From Opitutales bacterium (GTDB taxonomy: Bacteria; Verrucomicrobiota; Verrucomicrobiia; Opitutales; Oceanipulchritudinaceae): 47,340 nt of DNA. The notes beneath the pieces are model-generated. The model ran no database searches. It had not been told where the DNA came from and worked only from the letters and a program-made list of their open reading frames with translations. Below are positions 46,245-47,340 of the stretch, piece by piece. The stretch spans positions 1 to 47,340 of the forward strand of contig JAFIGG010000023.1 in the NCBI GenBank assembly GCA_020831485.1, written 5' to 3'. How positions within the stretch are numbered: the stretch's first letter is position 1; each line of letters starts with the position of its first letter. Made by a program: the position numbers and the translations under genes.

Positions 46245-47340
46245 CCGAACAAACCTCCACCGCCCTGCTGTGCGGTACCCAGCATTTCAAACATGGAAAC
46301 CGGCCCCTGATTGCCGCCCGTCTGAGCCGACAGCGCACCGGAAGTGTGGTTAAAAATTTGACTGCTCACCGCGCCCAGTTGGGCATCCATGCCGCCGCCA
46401 AGACCACCAAAGAGATTGAATTGGCCGGTAACGCTCGACGCCAACATCCCGGTAGCTCCCCCAGCCATCAATGCAGCGGACGGCATTGTCAGACCCGAGG
46501 CCATTGCATTCTTCAATGTGTTCTGGTCTTCGATGGCAAAGGCTGCTTCTTCGAGAAGTTCCATTTGCGCATCAATCAATTTCAAGGCCTCTTCGACCGA
46601 CTCCGAATAGGCGCGGAAATTAAAATCATCGGTCGCGCTTTGCGCACGTTCGACCTCGACAATTGCGCTGGCCCGGCCACTGACGCCGTCGGCGAGACCG
46701 GTATTGCGCAGATCCACACGCAATCCGTTTTCAAAGGTGACCGAGCGACTCTGGGACAGGTCAACGCCGCGAACCTCTCCGCGAACCCGACCCGAAAGGT
46801 CAGTCAATTGAACTCTGGAGTCAGCCCCATTGTAACGCACCTCTAGCAGGTAATTTCCGGAATCCAAGCCCTCCATCCCGTCGGCAGCGCCGGTCATCCG
46901 CACTCCGTTGATCTGGAGGGAAGCACCGTCCCGGTTCAGGCTCAAGTTGCTCATCAGGTCAACCTTGTCGTGCAGTGTGCGACCCGTATCGCCGGCGAAC
47001 AGCTCCTGCCCGTTGAGCCGCTCATAGCCAAAGGAGAAATGGTGAATTCCCGGACCGAAATTTTCGTAATCATACTTATCGATAGCCCCGAAGAAACTTT
47101 CCTTATCAACATGCAGCTGAAGACCATTGTCAAAAGTGACCCACTCCCGGCCGCTGCCGCTGAGGTCGACGCCGTTCTGACGGATCATCTCCAGTCCACT
47201 CTGGTCCCGGATAATGACGGTCGAGTTGGCACCCTCATAGCGAATCTCTCCACTGTAAATACCATCAGCCAGTTCTGGATAGCCTTCCTTCGGCGGCACC
47301 AGCTCCCCGCCACTGACTTCAAGACCAAACAGCCCACTGG
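46241..47340 (-). CDS. Flagellar-locus repeat protein, 5' end outside window
   Basis: The frame is open to the window edge (reading SGLFGLEVSGGELVPPKEG at the edge), so only the C-terminal part, about 366 residues, is seen. It contains two diverged copies of a beta-rich repeat of about 58 residues. Counted from the GTG at 47299, these lie at about 11-67 (SGEIRYEGANSTVIIRDQSG, VTFDNGLQLHVD) and 143-200 (YLLEVRYNGADSRVQLTDLS, VTFENGLRVDLR). After them comes a helical stretch (SESVEEALKLIDAQMELLEE) and a Gly/Ala/Met-rich tail. FliD often sits beside fliS, but this sequence does not match FliD; it might be a hook-IN-type or cap-associated protein. It is coupled to the FliS-like gene by ATGA. Confidence 0.6.
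   Translation of the reverse strand, partial: SGLFGLEVSGGELVPPKEGYPELADGIYSGEIRYEGANSTVIIRDQSGLEMIRQNGVDLSGSGREWVTFDNGLQLHVDKESFFGAIDKYDYENFGPGIHHFSFGYERLNGQELFAGDTGRTLHDKVDLMSNLSLNRDGASLQINGVRMTGAADGMEGLDSGNYLLEVRYNGADSRVQLTDLSGRVRGEVRGVDLSQSRSVTFENGLRVDLRNTGLADGVSGRASAIVEVERAQSATDDFNFRAYSESVEEALKLIDAQMELLEEAAFAIEDQNTLKNAMASGLTMPSAALMAGGATGMLASSVTGQFNLFGGLGGGMDAQLGAVSSQIFNHTSGALSAQTGGNQGPVSMFEMLGTAQQGGGGLFG

Overview
The window is a gene-dense bacterial chromosome segment. It most resembles a member of the PVC group, probably Verrucomicrobiota of the Opitutia type. This is judged from the mix of genes: a short eukaryote-like (type II) glutamine synthetase, a DUF5069 protein, OGT-type glycosylation next to flagellin, and an ole-like lipid operon. 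No rRNA or other decisive marker is present, so the taxon is an inference. No CRISPR array, transposase, integrase or plasmid gene was seen.

Layout. 0.2-5.3 kb (+): three sensor-kinase genes in a row. The first two are tandem paralogues (PAS, HisKA, HATPase, REC). The second has lost its N-terminal GAF part through an in-frame TAG plus a one-base frameshift. The third is a REC-kinase. 5.4-10.0 kb (-): a five-gene operon with 4-7 nt junctions, in order a CrtI-like FAD oxidoreductase, FabZ-like dehydratase, FabI-like SDR, OleA-like thiolase and OleB-like hydrolase. It lacks the OleC and OleD that normally accompany OleA/OleB. 10.2-15.0 kb (+): class V aminotransferase, topoisomerase III, and class II aldolase with a strong terminator. 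15.1-18.3 kb: amidohydrolase (-) divergent from an MFS transporter (+), then uppP. 18.2-24.3 kb is nitrogen-flavoured: glnD (+), pyrD (-), a small membrane protein, a CAU-anticodon tRNA, a DUF5069 protein, and GSII-type glnA with a good sigma-54 promoter match. 24.5-34.7 kb: an acyltransferase, a DUF983-trpG/pabA-gyrB-gyrA gene run, a SirB1-like protein, hisH and nadE, the last overlapping a TolC-family gene that extends to 36.1 kb.

36.1-41.2 kb is a visibly more AT-rich accessory stretch. It holds an orphan protein with a possible frameshifted tail, a methyltransferase, an 866-residue two-domain glycosyltransferase and a Sel1-repeat protein. 41.2-47.3 kb is flagellar: an OGT (GT41) gene whose start codon overlaps the stop of flagellin B, flagellin B behind a sigma-54-like promoter, flagellin A behind a sigma-28-like promoter, a FliS-like chaperone, and the 3' part of a large repeat-containing protein running off the window. 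The 36.4-46.2 kb genes all read on the minus strand and probably form a flagellin synthesis and glycosylation locus.

Three short perfect palindromes (9-10 bp arms, 3 nt loop) sit at or just inside gene 3' ends and look like one REP-like family. The parts most worth attention are the OleC/OleD-less ole operon, the translationally coupled flagellin-OGT module with its fused glycosyltransferase, and the two unassigned proteins (36.6 kb and the window edge).
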